From Panagrolaimus kolymaensis (Eukaryota > Nematoda > Chromadorea > Rhabditida > Panagrolaimidae), in assembly GCA_028622995.1 (NCBI GenBank), contig JAJQJQ010000080.1:1-64000 (forward strand): a stretch of DNA of 64,000 bases, in the 5' to 3' direction. Shown here piece by piece: positions 14,101-27,780 of this stretch. Position 1 is the stretch's first letter; every line of letters begins with the position of its first letter. A program made the translations under genes and the position numbers. A model generated the notes under the pieces. The model was not told where the DNA came from. It did no database searches and worked only from the letters and a program-made list of their open reading frames with translations.

Positions 14101-17100
14101 ATCGGTAACATATTTCTTTAGTAAAAGATAAGGCTCAAATCGAGTTATGTGGCTTTGAAATTTAAAAACCAACATTAAATATTCAAATTTTTAAGTTTTG
14201 AATTAGAATTTTTTTTTTCAGAAGTTTTTTTCTTTTCATTATTTATTATTAAATATATTAAAATTATTCCCAAGAGGATTTTGAGCTCCGTCCATTGGAA
14301 GTATCTCAATCGATGAACTTTTTTTGATTAACACATGTATCAAGCTTAAAAATTAGTGAATCTCGTTTTGAATTAGGGATTGGATTGGAGATATGGATTT
14401 TTTGTTCCAAATATTTTTCTTATATTTTATAAGAAATAATGCCAAGAGGATTTTGGATTCCCCCCGCTGGATGAACCTCAACTGTAATCCATAAATTTTA
14501 TAAACACTTGCTTCAAGCTTTGATGCAAGAAATTAATGAATCTCGTTTTGAATTAGGGATTGAATTGGAGATATGGATTTTTTGTTCCAAATATTTTTCT
14601 TATATTTTATAAGAAATAATGCCAAGAGGATTTTGGATTCCCCCCGCTGGATGAACCTCAACTGTAATCCATAAATTTTATAAACACTTGCTTCAAGCTT
14701 TGATGCAAGAAATTAATGAATCTCGTTTTGAATTAGGGATTGAATTGGAGATATGGATTTTTTGTTCCAAATATTTTTCTTATATTTTATAAGAAATAAT
14801 GCCAAGAGGATTTTGGATTCCCCCCGCTGGATGAACCTCAACTGTGATCGATTAATTATTTATGAAGCATTGAGACAATTTAATCGAATTTAAAACTTAT
14901 TGAATTAGAAAAAAAATTGCAAAAGAAAAGTGCTTTATTTTTATGATTTTTTATGTATTTTTACATCCATTTTCAATGATATTTTTCCAAACGCATCCTT
15001 TGGTGACGATTTGGAAGCAACCAAAAATTAAACTTAAAGCAAAAAATGTTTTGATAAAGGAAAAAAAATTCCAAAATCATAAGTAATGAAACTTATAAAA
15101 AACTTTGTTTATCACAAGTGATAAATCACATAAAAAGCTACAAAATCGGTAACATATTTCTTTAGTAAAAGATAAGGCTCAAATCGAGTTATGTGGCTTT
15201 GAAATTTAAAAACCAACATTAAATATTCAAATTTTTAAGTTTTGAATTAGAATTTTTTTTTTCAGAAGTTTTTTTCTTTTCATTATTTATTATTAAATAT
15301 ATTAAAATTATTCCCAAGAGGATTTTGAGCTCCGTCCATTGGAAGTATCTCAATCGATGAACTTTTTTTGATTAACACATGTATCAAGCTTAAAAATTAG
15401 TGAATCTCGTTTTGAATTAGGGATTGGATTGGAGATATGGATTTTTTGTTCCAAATATTTTTCTTATATTTTATAAGAAATAATGCCAAGAGGATTTTGG
15501 ATTCCCCCCGCTGGATGAACCTCAACTGTAATCCATAAATTTTATAAACACTTGCTTCAAGCTTTGATGCAAGAAATTAATGAATCTCGTTTTGAATTAG
15601 GGATTGAATTGGAGATATGGATTTTTTGTTCCAAATATTTTTCTTATATTTTATAAGAAATAATGCCAAGAGGATTTTGGATTCCCCCCGCTGGATGAAC
15701 CTCAACTGTAATCCATAAATTTTATAAACACTTGCTTCAAGCTTTGATGCAAGAAATTAATGAATCTCGTTTTGAATTAGGGATTGAATTGGAGATATGG
15801 ATTTTTTGTTCCAAATATTTTTCTTATATTTTATAAGAAATAATGCCAAGAGGATTTTGGATTCCCCCCGCTGGATGAACCTCAACTGTGATCGATTAAT
15901 TATTTATGAAGCATTGAGACAATTTAATCGAATTTAAAACTTATTGAATTAGAAAAAAAATTGCAAAAGAAAAGTGCTTTATTTTTATGATTTTTTATGT
16001 ATTTTTACATCCATTTTCAATGATATTTTTCCAAACGCATCCTTTGGTGACGATTTGGAAGCAACCAAAAATTAAACTTAAAGCAAAAAATGTTTTGATA
16101 AAGGAAAAAAAATTCCAAAATCATAAGTAATGAAACTTATAAAAAACTTTGTTTATCACAAGTGATAAATCACATAAAAAGCTACAAAATCGGTAACATA
16201 TTTCTTTAGTAAAAGATAAGGCTCAAATCGAGTTATGTGGCTTTGAAATTTAAAAACCAACATTAAATATTCAAATTTTTAAGTTTTGAATTAGAATTTT
16301 TTTTTTCAGAAGTTTTTTTCTTTTCATTATTTATTATTAAATATATTAAAATTATTCCCAAGAGGATTTTGAGCTCCGTCCATTGGAAGTATCTCAATCG
16401 ATGAACTTTTTTTGATTAACACATGTATCAAGCTTAAAAATTAGTGAATCTCGTTTTGAATTAGGGATTGGATTGGAGATATGGATTTTTTGTTCCAAAT
16501 ATTTTTCTTATATTTTATAAGAAATAATGCCAAGAGGATTTTGGATTCCCCCCGCTGGATGAACCTCAACTGTAATCCATAAATTTTATAAACACTTGCT
16601 TCAAGCTTTGATGCAAGAAATTAATGAATCTCGTTTTGAATTAGGGATTGAATTGGAGATATGGATTTTTTGTTCCAAATATTTTTCTTATATTTTATAA
16701 GAAATAATGCCAAGAGGATTTTGGATTCCCCCCGCTGGATGAACCTCAACTGTAATCCATAAATTTTATAAACACTTGCTTCAAGCTTTGATGCAAGAAA
16801 TTAATGAATCTCGTTTTGAATTAGGGATTGAATTGGAGATATGGATTTTTTGTTCCAAATATTTTTCTTATATTTTATAAGAAATAATGCCAAGAGGATT
16901 TTGGATTCCCCCCGCTGGATGAACCTCAACTGTGATCGATTAATTATTTATGAAGCATTGAGACAATTTAATCGAATTTAAAACTTATTGAATTAGAAAA
17001 AAAATTGCAAAAGAAAAGTGCTTTATTTTTATGATTTTTTATGTATTTTTACATCCATTTTCAATGATATTTTTCCAAACGCATCCTTTGGTGACGATTT

Positions 17101-20100
17101 GGAAGCAACCAAAAATTAAACTTAAAGCAAAAAATGTTTTGATAAAGGAAAAAAAATTCCAAAATCATAAGTAATGAAACTTATAAAAAACTTTGTTTAT
17201 CACAAGTGATAAATCACATAAAAAGCTACAAAATCGGTAACATATTTCTTTAGTAAAAGATAAGGCTCAAATCGAGTTATGTGGCTTTGAAATTTAAAAA
17301 CCAACATTAAATATTCAAATTTTTAAGTTTTGAATTAGAATTTTTTTTTTCAGAAGTTTTTTTCTTTTCATTATTTATTATTAAATATATTAAAATTATT
17401 CCCAAGAGGATTTTGAGCTCCGTCCATTGGAAGTATCTCAATCGATGAACTTTTTTTGATTAACACATGTATCAAGCTTAAAAATTAGTGAATCTCGTTT
17501 TGAATTAGGGATTGGATTGGAGATATGGATTTTTTGTTCCAAATATTTTTCTTATATTTTATAAGAAATAATGCCAAGAGGATTTTGGATTCCCCCCGCT
17601 GGATGAACCTCAACTGTAATCCATAAATTTTATAAACACTTGCTTCAAGCTTTGATGCAAGAAATTAATGAATCTCGTTTTGAATTAGGGATTGAATTGG
17701 AGATATGGATTTTTTGTTCCAAATATTTTTCTTATATTTTATAAGAAATAATGCCAAGAGGATTTTGGATTCCCCCCGCTGGATGAACCTCAACTGTAAT
17801 CCATAAATTTTATAAACACTTGCTTCAAGCTTTGATGCAAGAAATTAATGAATCTCGTTTTGAATTAGGGATTGAATTGGAGATATGGATTTTTTGTTCC
17901 AAATATTTTTCTTATATTTTATAAGAAATAATGCCAAGAGGATTTTGGATTCCCCCCGCTGGATGAACCTCAACTGTGATCGATTAATTATTTATGAAGC
18001 ATTGAGACAATTTAATCGAATTTAAAACTTATTGAATTAGAAAAAAAATTGCAAAAGAAAAGTGCTTTATTTTTATGATTTTTTATGTATTTTTACATCC
18101 ATTTTCAATGATATTTTTCCAAACGCATCCTTTGGTGACGATTTGGAAGCAACCAAAAATTAAACTTAAAGCAAAAAATGTTTTGATAAAGGAAAAAAAA
18201 TTCCAAAATCATAAGTAATGAAACTTATAAAAAACTTTGTTTATCACAAGTGATAAATCACATAAAAAGCTACAAAATCGGTAACATATTTCTTTAGTAA
18301 AAGATAAGGCTCAAATCGAGTTATGTGGCTTTGAAATTTAAAAACCAACATTAAATATTCAAATTTTTAAGTTTTGAATTAGAATTTTTTTTTTCAAAGT
18401 TTTTTTCTTTTAATTATTTATTATTAAATATATTAAAATTATTCCCAAGAGGATTTTGAGCTCCGTCCATTGGAAGTATCTCAATCGATGAACTTTTTTT
18501 GATTAACACATGTATCAAGCTTAAAAATTAGTGAATCTCGTTTTGAATTAGGGATTGAATTGGAGATATGGATTTTTTGTTCCAAATATTTTTCTTATAT
18601 TTTATAAGAAATAATGCCAAGAGGATTTTGGATTCCCCCCGCTGGATGAAACTCAACTGTAATCCATAAATTTTATAAACACTTGCTTCAAGCTTTGATG
18701 CAAGGAATTAATGAATCTCATTTTGAATTAGGGATTGAATTGGAGATATGGATTTTTTGCTCCAAATATTTTTCTTATATTTTATAAGAAATAATGCCAA
18801 GAGGATTTTGGATTCCCCCCGCTGGATGAACCTCAACTGTAATCCATAAATTTTATAAACACTTGCTTCAAGCTTTGATGCAAGAAATTAATGAATCTCG
18901 TTTTGAATTAGGGATTGAATTGGAGATATGGATTTTTTGTTCCAAATATTTTTCTTATATTTTATAAGAAATAATGCCAAGAGGATTTTGGATTCCCCCC
19001 GCTGGATGAACCTCAACTGTAATCCATAAATTTTATAAACACTTGCTTCAAGCTTTGATGCAAGGAATTAATGAATCTCATTTTGAATTAGGGATTGAAT
19101 TGGAGATATGGATTTTTTGCTCCAAATATTTTTCTTATATTTTATAAGAAATAATGCCAAGAGGATTTTGGATTCCCCCCGCTGGATGAACCTCAACTGT
19201 AATCCATAAATTTTATAAACACTTGCTTCAAGCTTTGATGCAAGAAATTAATGAATCTCGTTTTGAATTAGGGATTGAATTGGAGATATGGATTTTTTGT
19301 TCCAAATATTTTTCTTATATTTTATAAGAAATAATGCCAAGAGGATTTTGGATTCCCCCCGCTGGATGAACCTCAACTGTAATCCATAAATTTTATAAAC
19401 ACTTGCTTCAAGCTTTGATGCAAGGAATTAATGAATCTCATTTTGAATTAGGGATTGAATTGGAGATATGGATTTTTTGCTCCAAATATTTTTCTTATAT
19501 TTTATAAGAAATAATGCCAAGAGGATTTTGGATTCCCCCCGCTGGATGAACCTCAACTGTAATCCATAAATTTTATAAACACTTGCTTCAAGCTTTGATG
19601 CAAGAAATTAATGAATCTCGTTTTGAATTAGGGATTGAATTGGAGATATGGATTTTTTGTTCCAAATATTTTTCTTATTATTTATAAGAAATAATGCCAA
19701 GAGGATTTTGGATTCCCCCCGCTGGATGAACCTCAACTGTGATCGATTAATTATTTATGAAGCATTGAGACAATTTAATCGAATTTAAAACTTATTGAAT
19801 TAGAAAAAAAATTGCAAAAGAAAAGTGCTTTATTTTTATGATTTTTTATGTATTTTTACATCCATTTTCAATGATATTTTTCCAAACGCATCCTTTGGTG
19901 ACGATTTGGAAGCAACCAAAAATTAAACTTAAAGCAAAAAATGTTTTGATAAAGGAAAAAAAATTCCAAAATCATAAGTAATGAAACTTATAAAAAACTT
20001 TGTTTATCACAAGTGATAAATCACATAAAAAGCTACAAAATCGGTAACATATTTCTTTAGTAAAAGATAAGGCTCAAATCGAGTTATGTGGCTTTGAAAT

Positions 20101-23100
20101 TTAAAAACCAACATTAAATATTCAAATTTTTAAGTTTTGAATTAGAATTTTTTTTTTCAGAAGTTTTTTTCTTTTCATTATTTATTATTAAATATATTAA
20201 AATTATTCCCAAGAGGATTTTGAGCTCCGTCCATTGGAAGTATCTCAATCGATGAACTTTTTTTGATTAACACATGTATCAAGCTTAAAAATTAGTGAAT
20301 CTCGTTTTGAATTAGGGATTGGATTGGAGATATGGATTTTTTGTTCCAAATATTTTTCTTATATTTTATAAGAAATAATGCCAAGAGGATTTTGGATTCC
20401 CCCCGCTGGATGAACCTCAACTGTAATCCATAAATTTTATAAACACTTGCTTCAAGCTTTGATGCAAGAAATTAATGAATCTCGTTTTGAATTAGGGATT
20501 GAATTGGAGATATGGATTTTTTGTTCCAAATATTTTTCTTATATTTTATAAGAAATAATGCCAAGAGGATTTTGGATTCCCCCCGCTGGATGAACCTCAA
20601 CTGTGATCGATTAATTATTTATGAAGCATTGAGACAATTTAATCGAATTTAAAACTTATTGAATTAGAAAAAAAATTGCAAAAGAAAAGTGCTTTATTTT
20701 TATGATTTTTTATGTATTTTTACATCCATTTTCAATGATATTTTTCCAAACGCATCCTTTGGTGACGATTTGGAAGCAACCAAAAATTAAACTTAAAGCA
20801 AAAAATGTTTTGATAAAGGAAAAAAAATTCCAAAATCATAAGTAATGAAACTTATAAAAAACTTTGTTTATCACAAGTGATAAATCACATAAAAAGCTAC
20901 AAAATCGGTAACATATTTCTTTAGTAAAAGATAAGGCTCAAATCGAGTTATGTGGCTTTGAAATTTAAAAACCAACATTAAATATTCAAATTTTTAAGTT
21001 TTGAATTAGAATTTTTTTTTTCAGAAGTTTTTTTCTTTTCATTATTTATTATTAAATATATTAAAATTATTCCCAAGAGGATTTTGAGCTCCGTCCATTG
21101 GAAGTATCTCAATCGATGAACTTTTTTTGATTAACACATGTATCAAGCTTAAAAATTAGTGAATCTCGTTTTGAATTAGGGATTGAATTGGAGATATGGA
21201 TTTTTTGTTCCAAATATTTTTCTTATATTTTATAAGAAATAATGCCAAGAGGATTTTGGATTCCCCCCGCTGGATGAACCTCAACTGTAATCCATAAATT
21301 TTATAAACACTTGCTTCAAGCTTTGATGCAAGAAATTAATGAATCTCGTTTTGAATTAGGGATTGAATTGGAGATATGGATTTTTTGTTCCAAATATTTT
21401 TCTTATATTTTATAAGAAATAATGCCAAGAGGATTTTGGATTCCCCCCGCTGGATGAACCTCAACTGTGATCGATTAATTATTTATGAAGCATTGAGACA
21501 ATTTAATCGAATTTAAAACTTATTGAATTAGAAAAAAAATTGCAAAAGAAAAGTGCTTTATTTTTATGATTTTTTATGTATTTTTACATCCATTTTCAAT
21601 GATATTTTTCCAAACGCATCCTTTGGTGACGATTTGGAAGCAACCAAAAATTAAACTTAAAGCAAAAAATGTTTTGATAAAGGAAAAAAAATTCCAAAAT
21701 CATAAGTAATGAAACTTATAAAAAACTTTGTTTATCACAAGTGATAAATCACATAAAAAGCTACAAAATCGGTAACATATTTCTTTAGTAAAAGATAAGG
21801 CTCAAATCGAGTTATGTGGCTTTGAAATTTAAAAACCAACATTAAATATTCAAATTTTTAAGTTTTGAATTAGAATTTTTTTTTTCAGAAGTTTTTTTCT
21901 TTTCATTATTTATTATTAAATATATTAAAATTATTCCCAAGAGGATTTTGAGCTCCGTCCATTGGAAGTATCTCAATCGATGAACTTTTTTTGATTAACA
22001 CATGTATCAAGCTTAAAAATTAGTGAATCTCGTTTTGAATTAGGGATTGAATTGGAGATATGGATTTTTTGTTCCAAATATTTTTCTTATATTTTATAAG
22101 AAATAATGCCAAGAGGATTTTGGATTCCCCCCGCTGGATGAACCTCAACTGTAATCCATAAATTTTATAAACACTTGCTTCAAGCTTTGATGCAAGAAAT
22201 TAATGAATCTCGTTTTGAATTAGGGATTGAATTGGAGATATGGATTTTTTGTTCCAAATATTTTTCTTATATTTTATAAGAAATAATGCCAAGAGGATTT
22301 TGGATTCCCCCCGCTGGATGAACCTCAACTGTGATCGATTAATTATTTATGAAGCATTGAGACAATTTAATCGAATTTAAAACTTATTGAATTAGAAAAA
22401 AAATTGCAAAAGAAAAGTGCTTTATTTTTATGATTTTTTATGTATTTTTACATCCATTTTCAATGATATTTTTCCAAACGCATCCTTTGGTGACGATTTG
22501 GAAGCAACCAAAAATTAAACTTAAAGCAAAAAATGTTTTGATAAAGGAAAAAAAATTCCAAAATCATAAGTAATGAAACTTATAAAAAACTTTGTTTATC
22601 ACAAGTGATAAATCACATAAAAAGCTACAAAATCGGTAACATATTTCTTTAGTAAAAGATAAGGCTCAAATCGAGTTATGTGGCTTTGAAATTTAAAAAC
22701 CAACATTAAATATTCAAATTTTTAAGTTTTGAATTAGAATTTTTTTTTTCAGAAGTTTTTTTCTTTTCATTATTTATTATTAAATATATTAAAATTATTC
22801 CCAAGAGGATTTTGAGCTCCGTCCATTGGAAGTATCTCAATCGATGAACTTTTTTTGATTAACACATGTATCAAGCTTAAAAATTAGTGAATCTCGTTTT
22901 GAATTAGGGATTGGATTGGAGATATGGATTTTTTGTTCCAAATATTTTTCTTATATTTTATAAGAAATAATGCCAAGAGGATTTTGGATTCCCCCCGCTG
23001 GATGAACCTCAACTGTAATCCATAAATTTTATAAACACTTGCTTCAAGCTTTGATGCAAGAAATTAATGAATCTCGTTTTGAATTAGGGATTGAATTGGA

Positions 23101-24795
23101 GATATGGATTTTTTGTTCCAAATATTTTTCTTATATTTTATAAGAAATAATGCCAAGAGGATTTTGGATTCCCCCCGCTGGATGAACCTCAACTGTGATC
23201 GATTAATTATTTATGAAGCATTGAGACAATTTAATCGAATTTAAAACTTATTGAATTAGAAAAAAAATTGCAAAAGAAAAGTGCTTTATTTTTATGATTT
23301 TTTATGTATTTTTACATCCATTTTCAATGATATTTTTCCAAACGCATCCTTTGGTGACGATTTGGAAGCAACCAAAAATTAAACTTAAAGCAAAAAATGT
23401 TTTGATAAAGGAAAAAAAATTCCAAAATCATAAGTAATGAAACTTATAAAAAACTTTGTTTATCACAAGTGATAAATCACATAAAAAGCTACAAAATCGG
23501 TAACATATTTCTTTAGTAAAAGATAAGGCTCAAATCGAGTTATGTGGCTTTGAAATTTAAAAACCAACATTAAATATTCAAATTTTTAAGTTTTGAATTA
23601 GAATTTTTTTTTTCAGAAGTTTTTTTCTTTTCATTATTTATTATTAAATATATTAAAATTATTCCCAAGAGGATTTTGAGCTCCGTCCATTGGAAGTATC
23701 TCAATCGATGAACTTTTTTTGATTAACACATGTATCAAGCTTAAAAATTAGTGAATCTCGTTTTGAATTAGGGATTGGATTGGAGATATGGATTTTTTGT
23801 TCCAAATATTTTTCTTATATTTTATAAGAAATAATGCCAAGAGGATTTTGGATTCCCCCCGCTGGATGAACCTCAACTGTAATCCATAAATTTTATAAAC
23901 ACTTGCTTCAAGCTTTGATGCAAGAAATTAATGAATCTCGTTTTGAATTAGGGATTGAATTGGAGATATGGATTTTTTGTTCCAAATATTTTTCTTATAT
24001 TTTATAAGAAATAATGCCAAGAGGATTTTGGATTCCCCCCGCTGGATGAACCTCAACTGTAATCCATAAATTTTATAAACACTTGCTTCAAGCTTTGATG
24101 CAAGAAATTAATGAATCTCGTTTTGAATTAGGGATTGAATTGGAGATATGGATTTTTTGTTCCAAATATTTTTCTTATATTTTATAAGAAATAATGCCAA
24201 GAGGATTTTGGATTCCCCCCGCTGGATGAACCTCAACTGTGATCGATTAATTATTTATGAAGCATTGAGACAATTTAATCGAATTTAAAACTTATTGAAT
24301 TAGAAAAAAAATTGCAAAAGAAAAGTGCTTTATTTTTATGATTTTTTATGTATTTTTACATCCATTTTCAATGATATTTTTCCAAACGCATCCTTTGGTG
24401 ACGATTTGGAAGCAACCAAAAATTAAACTTAAAGCAAAAAATGTTTTGATAAAGGAAAAAAAATTCCAAAATCATAAGTAATGAAACTTATAAAAAACTT
24501 TGTTTATCACAAGTGATAAATCACATAAAAAGCTACAAAATCGGTAACATATTTCTTTAGTAAAAGATAAGGCTCAAATCGAGTTATGTGGCTTTGAAAT
24601 TTAAAAACCAACATTAAATATTCAAATTTTTAAGTTTTGAATTAGAATTTTTTTTTTCAGAAGTTTTTTTCTTTTCATTATTTATTATTAAATATATTAA
24701 AATTATTCCCAAGAGGATTTTGAGCTCCGTCCATTGGAAGTATCTCAATCGATGAACTTTTTTTGATTAACACATGTATCAAGCTTAAAAATTAG

Positions 24796-27264
24796 TGAAT
24801 CTCGTTTTGAATTAGGGATTGGATTGGAGATATGGATTTTTTGTTCCAAATATTTTTCTTATATTTTATAAGAAATAATGCCAAGAGGATTTTGGATTCC
24901 CCCCGCTGGATGAAACTCAACTGTAATCCATAAATTTTATAAACACTTGCTTCAAGCTTTGATGCAAGAAATTAATGAATCTCATTTTGAATTAGGGATT
25001 GAATTGGAGATATGGATTTTTTGTTCCAAATATTTTTCTTATATTTTATAAGAAATAATGCCAAGAGGATTTTGGATTCCCCCCGCTGGATGAACCTCAA
25101 CTGTAATCCATAAATTTTATAAACACTTGCTTCAAGCTTTGATGCAAGAAATTAATGAATCTCATTTTGAATTAGGGATTGAATTGGAGATATGGATTTT
25201 TTGTTCCAAATATTTTTCTTATATTTTATAAGAAATAATGCCAAGAGGATTTTGGATTCCCCCCGCTGGATGAACCTCAACTGTAGTCCATAAATTTTAT
25301 AAACACTTGCTTCAAGCTTTGATGCAAGGAATTAATGAATCTCATTTTGAATTAGGGATTGAATTGGAGATATGGATTTTTTGTTCCAAATATTTTTCTT
25401 ATATTTTATAAGAAATAATGCCAAGAGGATTTTGGATTCCCCCCGCTGGATGAACCTCAACTGTAATCCATAAATTTTATAAACACTTGCTTCAAGCTTT
25501 GATGCAAGAAATTAATGAATCTCGTTTTGAATTAGGGATTGAATTGGAGATATGGATTTTTTGTTCCACATATTTTTCTTATATTTTATAAGAAATAATG
25601 CCAAGAGGATTTTGGATTCCCCCCGCTGGATGAACCTCAACTGTAATCCATAAATTTTATAAACACTTGCTTCAAGCTTTGATGCAAGAAATTAATGAAT
25701 CTCGTTTTGAATTAGGGATTGAATTGGAGATATGGATTTTTTGTTCCAAATATTTTTCTTATATTTTATAAGAAATAATGCCAAGAGGATTTTGGATTCC
25801 CCCCGCTGGATGAACCTCAACTGTAATCCATAAATTTTATAAACACTTGCTTCAAGCTTTGATGCAAGGAATTAATGAATCTCATTTTGAATTAGGGATT
25901 GAATTGGAGATATGGATTTTTTGTTCCAAATATTTTTCTTATATTTTATAAGAAATAATGCCAAGAGGATTTTGGATTCCCCCCGCTGGATGAACCTCAA
26001 CTGTAATCCATAAATTTTATAAACACTTGCTTCAAGCTTTGATGCAAGGAATTAATGAATCTCATTTTGAATTAGGGATTGAATTGGAGATATGGATTTT
26101 TTGCTCCAAATATTTTTCTTATATTTTATAAGAAATAATGCCAAGAGGATTTTGGATTCCCCCCGCTGGATGAACCTCAACTGTAGTCCATAAATTTTAT
26201 AAACACTTGCTTCAAGCTTTGATGCAAGGAATTAATGAATCTCATTTTGAATTAGGGATTGAATTGGAGATATGGATTTTTTGTTCCAAATATTTTTCTT
26301 ATATTTTATAAGAAATAATGCCAAGAGGATTTTGGATTCCCCCCGCTGGATGAACCTCAACTGTAATCCATAAATTTTATAAACACTTGCTTCAAGCTTT
26401 GATGCAAGAAATTAATGAATCTCGTTTTGAATTAGGGATTGAATTGGAGATATGGATTTTTTGTTCCAAATATTTTTCTTATATTTTATAAGAAATAATG
26501 CCAAGAGGATTTTGGATTCCCCCCGCTGGATGAACCTCAACTGTGATCGATTAATTTTATAAACACTTGCTTCAAGCTTTGATGCAAGAAATTAATGAAT
26601 CTCGTTTTGAATTAGGGATTGAATTGGAGATATGGATTTTTTGTTCCACATATTTTTCTTATATTTTATAATAAATAATGCCAAGAGGATTTTGGATTCC
26701 CCCCGCTGGATGAACCTCAACTGTAATCCATAAATTTTATAAACACTTGCTTCAAGCTTTGATGCAAGAAATTAATGAATCTCGTTTTGAATTAGGGATT
26801 GAATTGGAGATATGGATTTTTTGTTCCAAATATTTTTCTTATATTTTATAAGAAATAATGCCAAGAGGATTTTGGATTCCCCCCGCTGGATGAACCTCAA
26901 CTGTAATCCATAAATTTTATAAACACTTGCTTCAAGCTTTGATGCATGAAATTAATGAATCTCGTTTTGAATTAGGGATTGAATTGGAGATATGGATTTT
27001 TTGTTCCAAATATTTTTCTTATATTTTATAATAAATAATGCCAAGAGGATTTTGGATTCCCCCCGCTGGATGAACCTCAACTGTAATCCATAAATTTTAT
27101 AAACACTTGCTTCAAGCTTTGATGCAAGGAATTAATGAATCTCATTTTGAATTAGGGATTGAATTGGAGATATGGATTTTTTGTTCCAAATATTTTTCTT
27201 ATATTTTATAAGAAATAATGCCAAGAGGATTTTGGATTCCCCCCGCTGGATGAACCTCAACTGT
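24796..27264. repeat. A-only run of about 14 units
   Basis: This is the longest stretch of A units without B in the window. Its units are more mixed than elsewhere: A1/A2 hybrids, gtagtcc for gtaatcc (two units), ttccacat for ttccaaat (two units), ataataaat for ataagaaat (two units), and one unit with gatgcatgaa. At 26545 a unit begins like a B block (gatcgattaatt) and then returns directly to A sequence (ttttataaacac), a recombinant junction. Confidence 0.9.
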
Positions 27265-27780
27265 GATCGATTAATTATTTATGAAGCATTGAGACAATTT
27301 AATCGAATTTAAAACTTATTGAATTAGAAAAAAAATTGCAAAAGAAAAGTGCTTTATTTTTATGATTTTTTATGTATTTTTACATCCATTTTCAATGATA
27401 TTTTTCCAAACGCATCCTTTGGTGACGATTTGGAAGCAACCAAAAATTAAACTTAAAGCAAAAAATGTTTTGATAAAGGAAAAAAAATTCCAAAATCTTA
27501 AGTAATGAAACTTATAAAAAACTTTGTTTATCACAAGTGATAAATCACATAAAAAGCTACAAAATCCGTAACATATTTCTTTAGTAAAAGATAAGGCTCA
27601 AATCGAGTTATGTGGCTTTGAAATTTAAAAACCAAAATTAAATATTCAAATTTTTAAGTTTTGAATTAGAATTTTTTTTTCAGAAGTTTTTTTCTTTTCA
27701 TTATTTATTATTAAATATATTAAAATTATTCCCAACGGGATTTTGAATCGCATGCACGGGAAGTACCTCAATCAATGAAC
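27265..27780. repeat. B block joining satellite A to satellite C
   Basis: This B copy is slightly diverged: cttaagtaatg for cataagtaatg, aaatccgtaac for aaatcggtaac, and caaaatt for caacatt. Its C-like tail runs directly into the first 172-bp unit with the cgcatgcacggg variant, so B is the physical bridge between the two satellites. Confidence 0.9.

Larger units (their letters stand above)
1600..27264. repeat. Composite A/B satellite with higher-order repeats
   Basis: The spacing of successive B blocks is always 864 + 180k bp, less 1 bp where the shorter B variant occurs: 864 (2 A units), 1044 (3), 1403 (5), 1584 (6), 1763 (7) and 3024 (14). Runs of identical higher-order units occur at 5810-9266 (four of 864), 13802-17978 (four of 1044) and 19741-23197 (four of 864). 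Apart from the 1-bp B variant, no indel disturbs the spacing over 25 kb, which points to very recent homogenisation. The canonical nematode telomere repeat TTAGGC is absent from the array. I see no gene here. Confidence 0.95.
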
